Shown here: piece by piece, positions 6,331 through 12,471 of the stretch
How the letters are laid out: every line of letters begins with the position of its first letter
How positions within the stretch are numbered: the first letter of the stretch is position 1
From: an uncultured Blautia sp.
GTDB taxonomy: Bacteria; Bacillota; Clostridia; Lachnospirales; Lachnospiraceae
Direction of reading: 5' to 3'
Length of the DNA stretch: 12,471 nucleotides
NCBI GenBank assembly: GCA_900553515.1
Contig: USDN01000076.1
Coordinates: forward strand, 1-12,471
The notes under the pieces: generated by a model
Seen by the model: the letters and a program-made list of their open reading frames with translations, nothing else
Databases searched by the model: none
What the model was told of the DNA's origin: nothing
Program-made: the position numbers and the translations under genes

Positions 6331-7953
6331 ATGGCAAAAGAAATTAAATTTGGCGCAGAAGCAAGAGCTGCACTGGAAAGCGGTGTAAACCAGCTTGCAA
6401 ATACAGTAAGAGTAACACTTGGACCGAAAGGAAGAAACGTTGTACTTGACAAATCCTTTGGCGCTCCGCTTATTACAAACGATGGTGTTACCATTGCAAA
6501 AGAGATCGAGCTTGAGGACGGATTTGAAAATATGGGAGCGCAGCTTATTAAAGAAGTTGCTTCCAAAACAAACGATGTAGCAGGTGACGGTACTACAACT
6601 GCAACAGTTCTTGCTCAGGCTATGGTTCATGAAGGAATGAAAAACCTGGCAGCAGGCGCAAACCCGATCATCCTTCGTAAGGGAATGAAAAAAGCAACTG
6701 ATACAGCAGTAGCTGCTATCAAAGAAATGAGCCAGACTATCAGCGGAAAGAAACAGATCGCTAACGTAGCAGCAATTTCTGCAAGTGACGAAGAAGTTGG
6801 TCAGCTGGTAGCAGACGCTATGGAAAAAGTTTCCAAAGACGGCGTTATCACAGTAGAAGAATCCAAGACCATGCATACAGAGCTTGATCTTGTTGAAGGT
6901 ATGCAGTTTGACCGTGGATATATTTCCGCTTATATGTCAACAGATATGGAAAAAATGGAAGCAAATCTGGAAGATCCGTATATCCTGATTACAGATAAAA
7001 AGATCAGCAATATCCAGGAAGTACTTCCGCTTCTGGAGCAGATTGTTCAGGCAGGTGCAAAACTCCTTATCATCGCTGAGGATGTAGAAGGTGAAGCACT
7101 GACAACTCTTATCGTAAACAAATTAAGAGGAACATTCCAGGTAGCTGCTGTAAAAGCTCCGGGATATGGTGACAGAAGAAAAGAAATGCTTCAGGATATC
7201 GCGATCCTTACAGGCGGTCAGGTGATTTCTGACGAACTTGGACTTGATCTGAAAGAAGCTACTATGGATCAGCTTGGACGTGCAAAATCTGTTAAAGTCG
7301 CAAAAGAAAACACAGTTATCGTTGACGGCTGCGGCGACAAACAGGCTATCGCAGATCGTGTTGCTCAGATCCGTAAACAGATCGGTGAGACAACATCTGA
7401 GTTTGATAAAGAAAAATTACAGGAAAGACTTGCAAAACTTGCAGGCGGCGTAGCTGTTATCCGTGTAGGTGCAGCAACAGAGACAGAGATGAAAGAAGCA
7501 AAACTTCGTCTTGAGGATGCTCTTGCAGCTACAAGAGCAGCTGTTGAGGAAGGTATCATTGCAGGCGGCGGATCTGCATATATCCATGCATCCAAGAAGG
7601 TTGCAGAACTTGCTGCAGGCCTTGAAGGTGATGAGAAGACAGGTGCAAACATCATCCTGAAAGCGCTGGAAGCTCCGTTATTCCACATTGCTGCAAATGC
7701 AGGACTGGAAGGCGCTGTGATCATCAACAAGGTAAGAGAATCTGAGGTCGGAGTAGGATTTGACGCTCTTAACGAGGAGTATGTAAACATGGTAGAGTCC
7801 GGAATTCTGGATCCTGCAAAGGTTACAAGAAGCGCTCTTCAGAACGCTACAAGTGTTGCATCCACCTTATTGACAACAGAATCTGTTGTGGCCAACATTA
7901 AGGAAGATACTCCTGCAATGCCGGCAGGAAATCCGGGAATGGGCATGATGTAA
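6331..7953 (+). CDS. groEL: Chaperonin GroEL
   Basis: GroEL is the 60-kDa ATP-driven chaperonin that folds proteins in a 14-subunit double ring. It has the standard length (540 residues) and begins MAKEIKFGAEARAALESGVN. The ATP site GDGTTT contains D86, and the hydrolytic aspartate is D396 in LEDALAATRAA, equivalent to E. coli D87 and D398. The glycine/methionine-rich tail GNPGMGMM is present, the flexible element at the cavity floor. TAGGAGGA lies upstream of ATG 6331, and the gene ends in tandem TAA codons. It is co-transcribed with groES under CIRCE/HrcA control. Nothing unusual was seen. Confidence 0.99.
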   Translation: MAKEIKFGAEARAALESGVNQLANTVRVTLGPKGRNVVLDKSFGAPLITNDGVTIAKEIELEDGFENMGAQLIKEVASKTNDVAGDGTTTATVLAQAMVHEGMKNLAAGANPIILRKGMKKATDTAVAAIKEMSQTISGKKQIANVAAISASDEEVGQLVADAMEKVSKDGVITVEESKTMHTELDLVEGMQFDRGYISAYMSTDMEKMEANLEDPYILITDKKISNIQEVLPLLEQIVQAGAKLLIIAEDVEGEALTTLIVNKLRGTFQVAAVKAPGYGDRRKEMLQDIAILTGGQVISDELGLDLKEATMDQLGRAKSVKVAKENTVIVDGCGDKQAIADRVAQIRKQIGETTSEFDKEKLQERLAKLAGGVAVIRVGAATETEMKEAKLRLEDALAATRAAVEEGIIAGGGSAYIHASKKVAELAAGLEGDEKTGANIILKALEAPLFHIAANAGLEGAVIINKVRESEVGVGFDALNEEYVNMVESGILDPAKVTRSALQNATSVASTLLTTESVVANIKEDTPAMPAGNPGMGMM

Positions 7954-7966
7954 TAAATATTTCATA

Positions 7967-8003
7967 AAAAAGGAATCGGCGTCATAGACGTTGATTCCTT
8001 TTT
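7967..8003 (+). terminator. Intrinsic terminator of groESL
   Basis: AAAAAGGAATC (7967-7977) and GATTCCTTTTT (7993-8003) enclose GGCGTC-ATA-GACGTT, which also pairs through two G-U pairs. The result is one continuous 17-bp stem with a 3-base loop, ending in T residues. It lies 13 bases after the groEL stop. Because of its A/T symmetry it could also act on the - strand. Confidence 0.92.
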
Positions 8004-8032
8004 ATGTTAGAATAATCCTATTATCAAAAAAC

Positions 8033-8048
8033 ACGAGGGGATCCTCGT
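8033..8048 (+). other. Hairpin directly abutting a ribosome binding site
   Basis: ACGAGG (8033-8038) pairs with CCTCGT (8043-8048) across GGAT. The Shine-Dalgarno AAGGAG (8049-8054) of the next gene begins at the following base. Such a hairpin could tune translation or protect the 5' end of a processed mRNA. I see no convincing promoter between the groEL terminator and this gene, so it may depend on read-through from groEL. Confidence 0.4.
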
Positions 8049-8062
8049 AAGGAGTGTGAATT

Positions 8063-8566
8063 ATGAGTGAACTGTACTCGGAATTCCTTGTAAAAAAGGA
8101 ATCCACATTTAAGGATGCCATGATAAAGTACGGGCTGATCGCCCTGACTGTCGTGGCTGTTGCTGCAGGCCTTTTTATAAGTCCGTTTCTCTTTCTGGCA
8201 GCCATAGGACTTGGAGTAGCCTGTTATTTTATCATTCCGAAAACAGATCTGGAATATGAGTATCTGTTTGTGAATGGAGAGCTGGATATTGATATGATTA
8301 TGTCCAAGTCAAAAAGAAAAAGAGTAAAATCTCTGGATCTGACAGAGGCAGATCTGATTGCACCTCTTAATTCTCATCGTATGGATTATTATAATGGCAA
8401 TCAGAAGATGAAAGTTCTGGATTATTCTTCCGGAAACCCGGAACATAAGAGATTCGCCGTGATTATCCGTGACAGCGGGGCAGCCTGCAAGGTTATCATT
8501 GAACCGGATGAAACCATGGCGAATGCTATAAAAAATTCAGCGCCAAGCAAAGTTTTTTTGGATTGA
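8063..8566 (+). CDS. Small two-helix membrane protein, function unknown (possibly DUF6106)
   Basis: This 167-residue protein has no function I can assign. A charged N-terminus (MSELYSEFLVKKE) leads to two adjacent hydrophobic segments, about 23-39 and 41-58, broken by SP and so probably a membrane hairpin with both ends on the same side. The remaining ~109 residues are soluble and mixed-charge, with a KSKRKRVKSLDL stretch near 81-92; the pattern VNGELDIDMIM suggests a beta-rich, possibly PH-like fold, but that is inference. From memory it resembles the DUF6106 proteins of Lachnospiraceae. There is no signal peptide cleavage site. ATG 8063 has AAGGAG at 8-nt spacing. It lies between groEL and guaB without an obvious functional tie to either, and its stop codon overlaps the guaB -35 box. 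Confidence 0.82.
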   Translation: MSELYSEFLVKKESTFKDAMIKYGLIALTVVAVAAGLFISPFLFLAAIGLGVACYFIIPKTDLEYEYLFVNGELDIDMIMSKSKRKRVKSLDLTEADLIAPLNSHRMDYYNGNQKMKVLDYSSGNPEHKRFAVIIRDSGAACKVIIEPDETMANAIKNSAPSKVFLD

Positions 8567-8591
8567 CACCTTATTTGTTTTTTGCTACACT
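8563..8591 (+). promoter_or_regulatory. guaB sigma-A-type promoter
   Basis: A perfect TTGACA (8563-8568) is followed after 17 bp by TACACT (8586-8591), giving a start near 8598. The -35 box covers the TGA stop (8564-8566) of the upstream membrane-protein gene, so guaB has its own strong promoter with no space for a terminator before it. Confidence 0.85.
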
Positions 8592-8616
8592 ATGAATCAA
8601 ACTCAAAATAACATAT

Positions 8617-8638
8617 AGATGTGAAGATACACACATCT
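8617..8638 (+). promoter_or_regulatory. Inverted repeat in the guaB leader
   Basis: AGATGTG (8617-8623) and CACATCT (8632-8638) form a perfect 7-bp inverted repeat with an 8-base spacer, about 20 bases after the predicted guaB start and 35 bases before the ATG. It could be an operator or an mRNA hairpin. It does not match the PurR box or guanine riboswitch patterns I know, so the factor, if any, is unknown. Confidence 0.4.
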
Positions 8639-8673
8639 GTAAAACTTACATAACTAAGGGAGGAAAAAATACA

Positions 8674-10128
8674 ATGGGTACAATTATCGGTGAGGGCATT
8701 ACATTTGACGATGTGCTGTTAGTTCCTGCGTATTCAAAGGTGATTCCGAACCAGGTGGATGTAGCGACCTGGCTGACTAAGAAAGTGAAGCTGAACATTC
8801 CGCTGATGAGTGCGGGAATGGATACTGTTACAGAGCACCGTATGGCCATTGCTATGGCAAGACAGGGCGGTATCGGTATTATTCACAAAAATATGTCCAT
8901 TGAGGCACAGGCAGACGAGGTAGATAAGGTAAAACGTTCTGAGAACGGTGTTATTACAGATCCGTTTTATTTATCAGCAGAACATACGCTGAAAGATGCC
9001 AATGATCTGATGGCGAAATTCCGTATTTCCGGTGTGCCGATCACAGAAGGAAAGAAGTTAGTAGGTATCATTACCAACCGTGATCTGAAATTTGAAACTG
9101 ACTTCAGCAAGAAGATTGGTGAGTGCATGACTTCAGAAGGTCTGATTACTGCGAAGGAAGGAATCACCCTGGAGGAAGCAAAGAAGATCCTTGCTAAATC
9201 CCGTAAAGAAAAATTACCCATTGTAGACGACGATTTCAATTTAAAAGGTCTGATTACTATCAAGGATATTGAGAAACAGATCAAATATCCTATGGCTGCC
9301 AAAGATGAACAGGGACGTCTTCTCTGCGGTGCGGCAGTAGGAATTACTTCTAATGTAATGGCACGTGTAGATGCGCTGGTAAAAGCTAATGTAGATGTGA
9401 TTGTAGTTGACTCTGCTCATGGACATTCTGAGAATATTCTGAAAGCTGTCCGTGAAATGAAGGATGCATATCCGGAACTTCAGGTCATCGCAGGAAACGT
9501 TGCTACAGGTGCAGCTACCAAAGCTCTGATTGAGGCTGGCGTAGATGCGGTAAAAGTTGGAATCGGACCGGGATCTATCTGTACTACCCGTGTGGTAGCA
9601 GGTATCGGTGTTCCGCAGATTACTGCTGTTATGGACTGCTACGAAGTTGCTAATCGCTATGGTATCCCGATTATTGCTGACGGCGGTATTAAATACTCCG
9701 GAGATGTGACCAAGGCGATTGCAGCAGGCGCGAATGTATGTATGATGGGAAGTATGTTTGCCGGATGCGATGAGAGCCCGGGAACTTTCGAACTGTATCA
9801 GGGACGTAAGTATAAGGTTTACCGTGGAATGGGATCTATTGCGGCTATGGAGAACGGAAGCAAGGACCGTTACTTCCAGGAAAATTCCAAGAAGCTTGTT
9901 CCGGAAGGCGTAGAAGGACGCGTGGCATATAAAGGTCATGTGGAGGACACTGTTTATCAGCTGATCGGCGGTCTTCGTGCAGGTATGGGATACTGCGGTG
10001 CAGAAAATATTGAAGCTCTGAAAACTACAGGAAAATTTGTCAAGATTTCTGCCGCATCCTTAAAAGAGTCTCATCCTCATGATATCCATATTACAAAAGA
10101 GGCTCCGAACTACAGCGTAGACGAATAA
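8674..10128 (+). CDS. guaB: IMP dehydrogenase
   Basis: GuaB oxidises IMP to XMP with NAD+, the committed step toward guanine nucleotides, in the cytosol. The 484-residue length is standard. The (beta/alpha)8 barrel is interrupted by a CBS-domain pair at about residues 93-205 (GVITDPFYLS...LKGLITIKDIEK), a known nucleotide-sensing module. The catalytic loop GPGSICTTR carries C303, which forms the thioimidate intermediate and borders the K+ site. The mobile flap has the Arg-Tyr pair R399/Y400 in KDRYFQ. All catalytic residues are present. ATG 8674 follows AAGGGAGG. It has its own promoter and lies upstream of purO and purH, whose product IMP is its substrate. I see no clear terminator before the following riboswitch. 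Confidence 0.98.
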   Translation: MGTIIGEGITFDDVLLVPAYSKVIPNQVDVATWLTKKVKLNIPLMSAGMDTVTEHRMAIAMARQGGIGIIHKNMSIEAQADEVDKVKRSENGVITDPFYLSAEHTLKDANDLMAKFRISGVPITEGKKLVGIITNRDLKFETDFSKKIGECMTSEGLITAKEGITLEEAKKILAKSRKEKLPIVDDDFNLKGLITIKDIEKQIKYPMAAKDEQGRLLCGAAVGITSNVMARVDALVKANVDVIVVDSAHGHSENILKAVREMKDAYPELQVIAGNVATGAATKALIEAGVDAVKVGIGPGSICTTRVVAGIGVPQITAVMDCYEVANRYGIPIIADGGIKYSGDVTKAIAAGANVCMMGSMFAGCDESPGTFELYQGRKYKVYRGMGSIAAMENGSKDRYFQENSKKLVPEGVEGRVAYKGHVEDTVYQLIGGLRAGMGYCGAENIEALKTTGKFVKISAASLKESHPHDIHITKEAPNYSVDE

Positions 10129-10142
10129 GCTGTTTTTCCTCT

Positions 10143-10170
10143 TGAAAAATAAAAAAAAGTATTATATATT
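10143..10170 (+). promoter_or_regulatory. Promoter of the ZTP riboswitch-purO-purH unit
   Basis: TTGAAA (10143-10148) and TATATT (10165-10170) are separated by 16 bp, predicting a start near 10177, essentially the first base of the aptamer. The region is A/T-rich, so alternative -10 boxes are possible, but start and aptamer fit each other well. Confidence 0.55.
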
Positions 10171-10178
10171 AATAATAA

Positions 10179-10252
10179 CGACTGCATGACTGGCGGAAAG
10201 CAGGATTTACCTGCGGGGAGTGCAGTAAGTGTTTAGCCGACCGCCTGGGCAG
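10179..10252 (+). promoter_or_regulatory. ZTP riboswitch (pfl motif)
   Basis: This RNA senses ZTP/ZMP (AICAR nucleotides), which build up when 10-formyl-tetrahydrofolate is scarce. The class elements are readable. P1 is ACTGCA (10181-10186) with TGCAGT (10221-10226), and the conserved TGACTGGCGG follows P1's 5' strand. P2 is GCAGG (10200-10204) with CCTGC (10210-10214), followed by the conserved GGGGAG (10215-10220). The 3' signature CCGCCTGGGC (10241-10250) contains P3 (GCC 10236-10238 with GGC 10248-10250), and its loop CCGCC (10241-10245) pairs with GGCGG (10192-10196) as the pseudoknot. It precedes purO-purH, classic targets of this class. Its 3' half is also the 5' arm of the following terminator, so ligand binding should turn expression on. 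Confidence 0.95.
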
Positions 10253-10290
10253 CCTGAAATACAGACTACCCAGGCGGTCTGTTTGCGTTT
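10239..10290 (+). terminator. Riboswitch expression-platform terminator
   Basis: GACCGCCTGGG (10239-10249) pairs perfectly over 11 bp with CCCAGGCGGTC (10269-10279), followed by an interrupted T-rich tail (TGTTTGCGTTT). The 5' arm uses the same bases as P3 and the pseudoknot loop of the ZTP aptamer, so aptamer and terminator are mutually exclusive. The broken T-run suggests imperfect termination and some basal read-through. It may also stop transcription arriving from guaB. Confidence 0.88.
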
Positions 10291-10347
10291 CAGGGCCATA
10301 ATGTTTATTACAAAAAGAATTTCTACCAAGAAAAAGGAGATCAGACG

Positions 10348-11061
10348 ATGGAAATGATATCACTGGAAAATGAACTGAAAAACAATTCTTATCCGGGAAG
10401 AGGAATTATCCTGGGACGCACCGCTGACGGGACAAAGGCAGTGGCAGCTTACTTTATCATGGGAAGAAGTGAGAACAGCAGAAACCGCGTATTTGTAACA
10501 GAAGGAGAGGGAATCCGCACACAGGCGTTTGACCCTTCCAAGCTGACTGATCCAAGCCTGATCATTTATGCTCCGGTCCGCGTCCTTGGAAATAAGACGA
10601 TTGTTACAAATGGAGATCAGACAGATACCATTTATGAAGGTATGGACAAACAGATGACTTTTGAGCAGTCATTAAGATGCCGTGAATTTGAGCCGGATGG
10701 ACCAAACTATACACCTCGTATCTCCGGTGTTATGCATATCGAAAATGGAAATTACAGCTATGCAATGTCTATTCTGAAAAGTGATAACGGCAATCCGGAC
10801 GCATGTCTCCGTTATACTTATGCTTATGAGAAGGCAGTTGCAGGTGAAGGACGTTTTATTCATACCTATAAATGTGACGGAAATCCACTTCCAAGCTTTG
10901 AAGGCGAGCCCAAGCTGGTAAGCATTCCGAATGATATGAAAGAATTTACAGATCTTCTGTGGAACAGTCTTAATGAAGAGAATAAGGTTTCCCTTTTTGT
11001 GCGTTATATTGATATTGAAACCGGAAAATATGAGACTGCAATTGTAAACAAAAACAAATAA
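10348..11061 (+). CDS. purO: PurO-type IMP cyclohydrolase
   Basis: This 237-residue protein belongs by recognition to the archaeal PurO-like IMP cyclohydrolase family (PF07826), which closes FAICAR to IMP, the last step of de novo purine synthesis, on an Ntn-hydrolase-like fold unrelated to the bacterial PurH cyclohydrolase domain. Visible blocks are YPGRGIILGRT (15-25), FIMGRSENSRNRVF (36-49) with R40, R45 and R47 as likely phosphate-binding residues, and PVRVLGNKTIVTNGDQTD (76-93). ATG 10348 has AAGGAG at 10334-10339. It is the first gene after the ZTP riboswitch, and the AICAR transformylase starts 14 bases past its stop, so the pair replaces bifunctional PurH. Activity is inferred from family and context. 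Confidence 0.88.
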   Translation: MEMISLENELKNNSYPGRGIILGRTADGTKAVAAYFIMGRSENSRNRVFVTEGEGIRTQAFDPSKLTDPSLIIYAPVRVLGNKTIVTNGDQTDTIYEGMDKQMTFEQSLRCREFEPDGPNYTPRISGVMHIENGNYSYAMSILKSDNGNPDACLRYTYAYEKAVAGEGRFIHTYKCDGNPLPSFEGEPKLVSIPNDMKEFTDLLWNSLNEENKVSLFVRYIDIETGKYETAIVNKNK

Positions 11062-11075
11062 GGAGGATGCAGACA

Positions 11076-12260
11076 ATGAATGAATTACAGTTAAAATACG
11101 GATGTAACCCAAACCAGAAACCATCAAGAATCTTTATGAATGACGGAAGCGAACTTCCGATCAGGGTGCTTTCCGGAAGACCGGGATATATTAATTTTCT
11201 GGATGCTTTTAACGGATGGCAGCTGGTAAGGGATCTGAAAAAAGCAACCGGACTTGCAGCGGCAACTTCCTTTAAGCATGTTTCTCCTGCAGGCGCTTCT
11301 GTGGGACTTCCTCTTACAGAAACTCTGGCAAAAATCTACTGGGTGGATGATATGAACTGGAAAGAGTTTTCTCCGATCGCCTGCGCTTATGCGAGAGCAA
11401 GAGGAGCTGACCGTATGTCTTCATTTGGAGATTTTATTTCTCTTTCTGATGTCTGTGATAAAGATACGGCTCTTCTTATCAAGAGAGAGGTTTCTGACGG
11501 TGTGATCGCTCCGGGATATACAGATGAAGCTCTGGAAATCCTGAAAGCTAAAAAGAAAGGCAATTACAATGTAATTCAGATCGATCCGGATTTTGTACCG
11601 GCTCCATTAGAGCATAAGGAAGTATTTGGTGTGACTTTTGAGCAGGGAAGACAGGAGCTTGAGATTAATGACGAACTGATCGCCAACATTGTAACAGAGA
11701 AGCAGGAACTTTCTGAGGAAGCAAAACGCGATATGAAGATTTCTCTGATCGTTCTGAAATATACACAGTCCAACTCTGTATGTTTTGTTAAAGACGGACA
11801 GGCTATCGGCGTAGGCGCCGGACAGCAGTCACGTGTACATTGTACCAGACTGGCCGGACAGAAGGCTGACAACTGGTTCCTCCGTCAGAGTCCGCAGGTT
11901 CTGAACCTTCCGTTTAAAGAAGGAATCAGCCGTGCAGAGAGAGATAATGCTATTGATGTATATATCGGTGAGGAATATATGGATGTTCTTGCGGACGGTG
12001 CATGGGACCGTATCTTTACAGAAAAACCTGAGGTGTTTACAAGAGAGGCAAGACGTGCATGGCTGGATCAGCTTACAGATGTAACTCTGGGATCTGACGC
12101 GTTCTTTCCATTCAGTGATAATATTGAAAGAGCGCATAAAAGCGGCGTAAAATATATTGCGCAGCCGGGCGGATCTGTAAGAGACGAGGATGTGATCGCA
12201 ACCTGCAATAAGTATGGAATGGCAATGGCGTTTACAGGCATCAGACTGTTCCATCATTAA
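11076..12260 (+). CDS. purH: AICAR transformylase, stand-alone PurH domain
   Basis: This 394-residue enzyme transfers a formyl group from 10-formyl-tetrahydrofolate to AICAR, giving FAICAR. Only the transformylase domain (PF01808) is present; the MGS-like cyclohydrolase domain of ~500-residue bifunctional PurH is missing and PurO next door supplies that step. Signatures are KYGCNPNQ (7-14), the catalytic Lys-His pair K67/H68 in SFKHVSPAGA, SNSVCFVKDG from S232, and GVGAGQQSRV ending near residue 254. ATG 11076 is chosen because AAGGAGG (11060-11066) then has a 9-base spacer; the in-frame ATG 11067 touches that ribosome site. The ribosome site overlaps the purO stop codon, pointing to coupled translation. 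The ZTP riboswitch upstream responds to this enzyme's own substrate. Confidence 0.95.
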   Translation: MNELQLKYGCNPNQKPSRIFMNDGSELPIRVLSGRPGYINFLDAFNGWQLVRDLKKATGLAAATSFKHVSPAGASVGLPLTETLAKIYWVDDMNWKEFSPIACAYARARGADRMSSFGDFISLSDVCDKDTALLIKREVSDGVIAPGYTDEALEILKAKKKGNYNVIQIDPDFVPAPLEHKEVFGVTFEQGRQELEINDELIANIVTEKQELSEEAKRDMKISLIVLKYTQSNSVCFVKDGQAIGVGAGQQSRVHCTRLAGQKADNWFLRQSPQVLNLPFKEGISRAERDNAIDVYIGEEYMDVLADGAWDRIFTEKPEVFTREARRAWLDQLTDVTLGSDAFFPFSDNIERAHKSGVKYIAQPGGSVRDEDVIATCNKYGMAMAFTGIRLFHH

Positions 12261-12275
12261 TAATAAAAGTATTAC

Positions 12276-12317
12276 TTGAATACTGAGTTTAGACAGGATA
12301 TAATTGAATTATATAAT
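12276..12317 (+). promoter_or_regulatory. Two overlapping promoter-like sequences before the purH terminator
   Basis: TTGAAT (12276-12281) with TATAAT (12299-12304) at 17 bp, and TAGACA (12290-12295) with TATAAT (12312-12317) at 16 bp, both fit sigma-A rules. The second would start near 12324, inside the 5' arm of the terminator, so its transcript could not form the full terminator stem and would run into the downstream short ORF. The sequence match is good, use is unproven. Confidence 0.45.
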
Positions 12318-12319
12318 AC

Positions 12320-12352
12320 AAAGCGCTGTTTTGAGAAAAATAGCGCTTTTTT
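12320..12352 (+). terminator. Intrinsic terminator after purH
   Basis: AAAGCGCT (12320-12327) pairs with AGCGCTTT (12342-12349), with additional inner TTTT/AAAA pairing possible, and the stem runs into six T residues (12347-12352). It stands about 60 bases after the purH stop and should end the purO-purH transcript. Confidence 0.88.
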
Positions 12353-12388
12353 CTACAGCAGAAAGTATAAAATCAGAAAGGAGGAGTA

Positions 12389-12445
12389 ATGGAACAAGAG
12401 ATTTCTGCTTGTAGAAAAAGAAAGCTTCCTGTATACTTTAAATAA
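12389..12445 (+). CDS. 18-codon short ORF, possible leader or small protein
   Basis: ATG 12389 opens an 18-codon frame, MEQEISACRKRKLPVYFK, closed by TAA at 12443-12445. A full AAGGAGG (12378-12384) precedes it, but only four bases separate the two, shorter than usual. The peptide is basic with no hydrophobic segment and I recognise no family. It lies behind the purH terminator and two promoter-like sequences, and just before a TTGACA at the window end. It may be a leader peptide, a small protein, a gene remnant or a chance frame. Confidence 0.3.
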   Translation: MEQEISACRKRKLPVYFK

Positions 12446-12454
12446 GCCAAGAAA

Positions 12455-12460
12455 TTGACA
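12455..12460 (+). promoter_or_regulatory. Consensus -35 box cut off by the window end
   Basis: A perfect TTGACA lies 11 bases from the end of the window, in A/T-rich sequence. A -10 box would fall just outside, so a promoter for the next gene is plausible but cannot be confirmed here. Confidence 0.3.
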
Positions 12461-12471
12461 ATAAAAAATAC

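Noticed and set aside
6313..6876. Antisense ORF (187 codons) within groEL
   Set aside because: It is a mirror of a strongly coding + strand gene and begins and ends without supporting signals.
8592..8673. Guanine (purine) riboswitch before guaB
   Set aside because: The leader is only about 75 nt and lacks the conserved purine-aptamer core and paired loops; only a simple inverted repeat is seen.
9241..9939. Long antisense ORF (232 codons) within guaB
   Set aside because: The + strand protein is an intact IMP dehydrogenase; the antisense translation is rich in Ser/Cys/His and resembles no family, as expected from codon mirroring.
10179..10252. Tetrahydrofolate riboswitch
   Set aside because: The conserved GGGGAG and CCGCCTGGGC blocks with the GGCGG/CCGCC pseudoknot fit the ZTP class instead.

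Overview
The window looks like chromosome of a low-GC Gram-positive anaerobe, most likely Lachnospiraceae (Blautia/Dorea/Roseburia-like). The reasons are strong AGGAGG-type ribosome sites, sigma-A-type promoters, a CIRCE-controlled groESL, CodY, and a purine branch in which the usual PurH fusion is replaced by a PurO-type IMP cyclohydrolase plus a stand-alone AICAR transformylase. The family is inferred from gene content and protein flavour; the genus is not determined. All recognised genes are on the + strand and none is clearly broken.

Layout. Positions 1-225 hold two tandem hairpins of repeat type, a promoter and a structured leader. Positions 226-4778 carry a tight three-gene cluster for DNA uptake/recombination and topology: comM (YifB-type Mg-chelatase-like AAA+ protein), dprA (lacking the usual N-terminal domain) and topA. 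codY (4938-5723) follows with its own promoter region, weak CodY-box-like sites and a strong terminator. Positions 5882-8003 form a textbook heat-shock unit: promoter, CIRCE operator, groES, groEL, terminator. A small two-helix membrane protein of unknown function (8063-8566) sits between groEL and guaB. The guaB promoter has its -35 box on that gene's stop codon, and its leader contains an inverted repeat.

The most informative part is 10143-12260. A ZTP (pfl-class) riboswitch can be read base by base: P1, P2, P3 and a 5-bp pseudoknot. It overlaps an 11-bp terminator stem and precedes purO and purH. Together with guaB, the three enzymes cover consecutive steps: AICAR to FAICAR (purH transformylase), FAICAR to IMP (PurO), IMP to XMP (GuaB). 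The riboswitch would sense ZTP/ZMP, the substrate that accumulates when 10-formyl-tetrahydrofolate is short, and should relieve termination to raise expression of the enzymes that consume it.

The last 210 bases hold the purH terminator, two overlapping promoter-like sequences running into that terminator, an 18-codon ORF with a ribosome site, and a -35 box cut by the window edge. I found no CRISPR array, tRNA, rRNA, complete mobile element or evident new multi-gene system. The best leads are the riboswitch/split-PurH unit, the CodY effector pocket and several unexplained leader structures.
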